A DNA stretch of 64,000 bases. Source: Apostichopus japonicus (taxonomy: Eukaryota; Echinodermata; Holothuroidea; Aspidochirotida; Stichopodidae). The notes under the pieces were generated by a model, which made no database searches, was not told where the DNA came from, and worked only from the letters and a program-made list of their open reading frames with translations. Within the stretch, counting starts at the first letter, position 1; every line of letters begins with the position of its first letter. A program made the position numbers and the translations under genes. This document shows positions 59,693-64,000 of the stretch, in pieces. The stretch covers positions 7,262,501-7,326,500 of the forward strand of contig NC_092561.1 of the NCBI RefSeq assembly GCF_037975245.1, in the 5' to 3' direction.

Positions 59693-62600
59693 TCATACAT
59701 TGTCAATCAAAATATATCTGAAAAGTACCTGTTGTGATTGAGTTTGTCCAACAGCGTCTGGGTTCTGCGCATCCGAAGCAACTTCTTGTTTTGGGGGTGA
59801 CACTGTTTGTTGCCATGGTGATATGCTGCCTTGATTAACCTCCCTCTGGTCTGCCTTGCTCGGATTTGTTCCTGGGTAATCAGTCCCATGCTGGTGGATT
59901 GAACTTTGTTGCCTAGGTAATGGGTTATCCTCGGCCACGTTTTCTATCGGTTTCTTAAATTCGGCCAAAGTTTCTCGACTCTCCCTGTCTAAAACAACAT
60001 TGCTATTACTCAGTGGAACTGAAGAGGGTACCTTACTGTCTTGGTTGGCCAGGAATGCTTTGTTTCCTGTTACTTCGACAGCTGGCATTTGTTCCTTTTG
60101 TCCGATCAATAATTCCTCTTCCATGGATGGTAGACTGTCATGTGATTGATAACAAGACTTGTCCATTCTTCCACATTCCTCGTTGTTTACTTGCAGCTCA
60201 TTGGCTACTGCCTTCGCATCAGAAACTGTCCTCTCATTCAAGGAAACAGACTGTCTGTCTTTATCAGTTTCCATTGGAGGTGTACTTTCCTCTTTACGTT
60301 TACTACTTTTCTGAGGTCCATCTTCCTCTCCAGATCCAGTTTCCTCCCCAGGTCCATTTTCCTCTCCAGGTCCATTTTCCTCGACTGGTTTGCTTTTTGT
60401 TGGAGATTCATTTTCCTTTTTCGTTTCTGGCTTCTTCGGAGCTTGTGACATCTGCAGTACGTCCGAGCTTGGGTCTTGCTCTTTCAGGTGGACCTGTAAA
60501 TAGTCGTATATTTCCAGCAAGCAAAATGCATCCAAGGCTGGAAGAGAGAAGACATGAAAAATGGTATTTTGGAAAAAACATCACTTATTGACATTCAACT
60601 TGAAAAGGGTTCCACAAAGGGCAGAAAATGTGTGAAAGCATTATGGCAATCTTTATTTATTTATTGTTTTCATCAGTATTTTCCATCTCTGTGACAACAG
60701 GGGGAGGTAAATATAGAGAGGGAGGATTGTGGCGGGGGGGGGGGGTTGGGGGAGGTGGTGGGGTTGGTGTTGCTTCTTCAACAGGTTTTAGAGTGTTTAC
60801 ACTGTAACTGTCCAAGTTACAGGTGTCTTTAAGGACAAAAGTCAAAGAAAGTTTCAGCACTTTGCCATGGGACTAATCTATCAGTATCATGTTTTCAATG
60901 GACAGATAAGATTCTCAATTCTTCTTTGCCATATGAGGAAAGTCAAACTTTTTGGACTAAGTTGAGTTTAAATAAAGTTAAACTACAAAACTTAGATGGA
61001 CAGGAGATTTTTGTTTTATGGTTGTATTATACTTATCTGCACAGTTAAACTGTTAAAGGGGGACTGCTCGTACAAGCTGATGCTTTTTCAGTCCTCCTCC
61101 ACCACCTTGTTTTATCTTGACTCTGTACAACTCCTCTCTTATTGTTATGGAAATATACTCAAACTCAAACAACAACAAGACAGAGAAGACAGCTTCATTG
61201 ATAGAGATACTAAAAAGCCAATGAAAGCGCCCAGACAGCATTCGAAGTATCACCATATTTTCTTTTTCCGTTTGGCAGTGTCGTGGGGACGGGAGGGTGA
61301 GGGGGGGGAAAGGATATGATGATGACTTCTTCAATGGGTTTTCATACCAGTGGAGTGTTAGCTCAGTGGTTAACGCCGGTGCCTTTCAATCATAAGGTCC
61401 CCAGTTCGAGTCACCCCAAGATTAATGTATGTCGTCCAGTTACAGAATTGACAATTCATAATTATGGATGTTAAATATGAATCTAAGAGACTGATTTTGG
61501 TCAGCTTGCAGCTTTGATAAGCCTATGATGGCTTCTTTGTGAGTTCCTGCTTGCAGAAGGATCTAAAATACATACATAAATACATACTTACACACATACA
61601 TGCATACATACATACATACCTGCATACTTGGTCTGTGCCAGCCGCAACGGCCTCAACTCCCATCCGGACATTTGTTCGTCCTTGTTCAGCGGCTCGCCCA
61701 GACAGCAGTGCAGAAGCTCGTTCAAGCCGCGATACGGTCTTTTCTTATCGTTCCTGTCGATGTTCAGCAAGAGCGGGTAAACCTGCTCCACGTTGGCCTG
61801 CGTGGTCTTCAAGTCCACGAACGACTGGCTGTCCGCGATGGCCTGTTTCAGATACGGGTAGGATTCTTGCAGCTTGGTCAAATCCGACTTGATGTCGTAT
61901 CCGAGTTTGGTGATCTTGTCGTCGCCGAACACGTTCGCAAAGAAGGCGGCGACCTCATCGTGCCTGCCGGTATCGTTCAGACCGATCATGTCCAGCAGAT
62001 ACACTTTACTTCGTATGGCCAACTGGACTAGCGCGATACTGACTGGCTCTTCCACCGTCAGGTAAGAAGCCCGCCATTCCATGTCCATTCCCAAAATTCC
62101 ACAAATCTGTTAATATTATGTAGAAAAGGTTACAATGTTGACTTGCCAAGTTACAGATAAGTGTCATAGTTCCCTGAAATGGGTTGTCAATGTTTGGTAC
62201 ACATTTCTGGGGTAGGTGTCGTTTGGTGATTTCAGCTGCATCTAGTGCGTTTGTCTCGTCAAGAGGTAATAAATCTCCTCTCTCGTGTTTGTATTATAAG
62301 CTATTGGGTAAAACAGACCTGACGCTTTACGAACAACACTTGTGAAGGTCACATACAAAATTATTCCCCTCTGATTGGTAATATAAGTTCTCCAATTGTC
62401 GTCGTGAATGACTGCACACTGTCAAAACTATGTTGTCAAAAATATGCCACATGTTTCATATTTAGACTGAGGACCACATTGTTTATTTCCATTCTTTAAA
62501 AGTACAAGTATCCTTACCTTAACAATACCCCTTAACAATAGAATTCTTTGGAGGACGTGGTGAATCTTTTGAAATGTCATCTGAGGACTTGGAATTCCTT

Positions 62601-62841
62601 TGTTCAAGTCCTCAGAGTTAAAAAAAGTGCACACATAACATACACACGTGCCTATCCTTGACTGTCTGCCTAACACACAAGGAACCAATAAAGAAACCAG
62701 AAGGAACGCCAAACCAGGGGCTGAAATACCTGAATCTGTTTGGCGACCTCTAACAGCTCGTCGACAACGTATACCACCTTCACATCGCTAAGAGGTATAC
62801 TCAGTTGGTGATACGACTCCTGCTGAGGAGGAGGCCTTGAG
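59693..62841 (-). CDS. EXD3: EXD3/Mut-7-like 3'-5' exonuclease (partial; 5' part outside window)
   Basis: DnaQ-like (DEDDy) exonuclease of the Mut-7 group. Exons: 62841-62730, 62106-61620, 60537-59729. If the GTACTT after CAG at 59729 is not used as a donor, the frame ends at TGA, 59693. Motif Exo I is GMDMEWRAS (D, E); Exo II is KLGYDIKSDLTKL; Exo III is KYAALDAFCLLEIYDYL (Y...D), formed across the last splice. RGLNELLHCCLGEPLNKDEQ and MSGWELRPL are also typical. All four acidic residues and the Tyr seem present, so it is predicted active. The domain is followed by about 240 residues rich in Glu, Pro, Ser and Gln (EENGPGEE repeats). Vertebrate EXD3 has a Mut7-C RNase domain there, but none was seen. 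The first exon in the window starts mid-codon, so more exons lie beyond 62841, probably past 64000. Confidence 0.85.
61350..61566 (+). mobile_element. tRNA-derived SINE, best copy (EXD3 intron)
   Basis: The head has a Pol III A box (TAGCTCAGTGG, about 61359-61369) and B box (AGTTCGAGTCA, 61403-61413). It is followed by the family body: AAGATTAATGTATGTCGTCC, ATGGATGTTAAATATGAATC, TTTTGGTCAGCTTGCAGC and TTGCAGAAGGATCTAAAATA. It then runs into an ACAT/ATAC microsatellite tail that reaches the EXD3 exon boundary at 61620. Related copies are at 1332, 24640 and 38715. Confidence 0.85.
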
Positions 62842-64000
62842 CTAATGACGAGGAAGAGAATAAAACAAAGCAAATGACACAAGCAATCAAATATTCATGA
62901 CTTTAATTTGTTTTACACTTACAGACAGTGTGGACGGGAACCAGAAGATGGGATCTTAAATCACTCTTTCACAAGATGGGCCGGAGGAAAACATTCCTTG
63001 GAGCAAACTGCCAGACTGAATCAAACTTGGACTATGAATTGAACTATGTGCCGCTGAGTAACTGGGTAGGATGCTCAAGCCTTAAGTGTTTAGATAATCT
63101 TAATTTCGTGGGCTGTACTGAACCTTATACGGGCCTGATTTAATATGTGGTATTCCACAGGGGAAGAGTATTTTGGTCGATCAACCTTTTTTTAGATATT
63201 GTATTCGAGAGAGGTCTTTTGAAATTTTGAACCATGCTGGTCCTCGATACACACAAAAGCAAAATAGACAAGTTGTACAGCATGAGGAATCAGTATGCTG
63301 AGTTTTCAGATCCGTCCGAGTTGGACGTAGTAAAGAAATTATTTTGATGGCATAATTGTTGCACACAAAGACTTTATAAACAGGGCATCCTTTCTAGATA
63401 ACATTTAACACCATCTTTCTTTTACAATTTTGTTATGCATCAATGGTTAAACAAGATATTTGAGGCCCAAAAAATGTCTCCTGTTTTTCTATCAAGTTTT
63501 GCTTTGCATATGAGGAAATAACGACTAGTCTGTGGGTTACACTAACATTTCCTGTCACTTTCATGTATGACCCTCGGATGTTTAAAATGCTGACGGATTT
63601 GATACAAAAAAGCCAAAATCTTCACAGATGGTAAAGGAGTACTTATAGACTAGTGTTTACACGGGTCCACAAATCGCGAACCCGGTACCCGAGAGCCGTT
63701 ACCTGTCGGGTATCCAGGTACCCGGAAAAAAATTGTTTACCCTCGTGTATCGTGATTTTCAAGAAATTACATATCGGATGCTATAATAAATGAATTATAT
63801 TCTCCACTGACAATGTTTTCATGTTCAAATACGTAGGTGTAAGATAAGGTATAAAACCTTCCTCAATAATTTCTATTTGCTTTTGTTTCTTTCATTGTGA
63901 CGCAATTACAAGATAACCATGGAATACTTTCGTTATAGCTGTTATCTTCGACCATATGGTAGCCTAACACCACACTAAATCAATGGGAAAATCTTGCCTA
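62842..64000. other. Presumed EXD3 intron, no exon recognised
   Basis: This would be intronic to the EXD3-like gene, because the exon at 62841 starts mid-codon. No further minus-strand exon with convincing homology was seen up to the window end. A GGTACCCG-rich short repeat lies at about 63660-63730. Confidence 0.4.

Noticed and set aside
58443-60537. EXD3-ALKBH3 fusion gene
   Set aside because: Direct splicing of the phase-0 donor at 59729 to the acceptor before 58745 reads GTT AGA TTA TGA and stops at once, so the phases are incompatible.
60013-60591. 192- and 100-residue plus-strand ORFs opposite the EXD3-like exon
   Set aside because: They are antisense shadows of the low-complexity coding exon. 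The minus-strand frame has the exonuclease motif III and correct splice sites.

Overview
The window is animal nuclear DNA. Genes have many short exons with GT-AG introns, introns and intergenic DNA are AT-rich and full of short transposons, and the proteins are typical of metazoans. The mix of gene families and marine-invertebrate-type repeats suggests an invertebrate deuterostome, most likely an echinoderm. That placement is an inference from protein and repeat style, not a match to a named genome.

Layout. Five protein-coding genes were rebuilt exon by exon. (1) PRPF6 on the plus strand, 1836-25036, 25 coding exons, complete at 929 codons. It is the U4/U6.U5 tri-snRNP HAT-repeat bridge protein. 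(2) A two-exon minus-strand gene, 36647-32583, encoding about 542 residues: a disordered N-terminus, a TIR domain resembling TRIF/TRAM-type adaptors, and a C-terminal death domain. This is the reverse of the MyD88 order and the most interesting gene here. (3) ATP5PB, mitochondrial ATP synthase subunit b, minus, 48614-42514, 8 exons, complete at 248 residues. (4) ALKBH3, an AlkB-type 2OG-Fe(II) nucleic-acid demethylase, minus, 58745-53919, 7 recognised exons; the initiating exon was not securely found. (5) An EXD3/Mut-7-like DEDDy exonuclease, minus, 62841-59729 or 59693, whose 5' part runs off the window.

The genes do not form a pathway. They cover pre-mRNA splicing, innate immune signalling, oxidative phosphorylation, alkylation repair and 3'-5' exonuclease activity. 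The last four lie head to tail on the minus strand, and PRPF6 converges on them across a repeat-rich gap at about 25-32.5 kb.

The rest is repeats, many with legible insertion hallmarks: five short hAT-like elements with a shared GGCGTAG-type terminus and perfect 8-bp target duplications; two further hAT-like elements with perfect 8-bp duplications; a pair of TTAA-flanked MITEs; two neighbouring copies of an unassigned 700-780-bp TIR element; a retroposon family with 14-bp duplications and 5' inversions, one copy split by a LINE-like 3' end; a tRNA-derived SINE; a duplicated Helitron-like unit; and a 33-bp minisatellite in an ATP5PB intron. No rRNA gene, CRISPR array or intact tRNA gene was seen.
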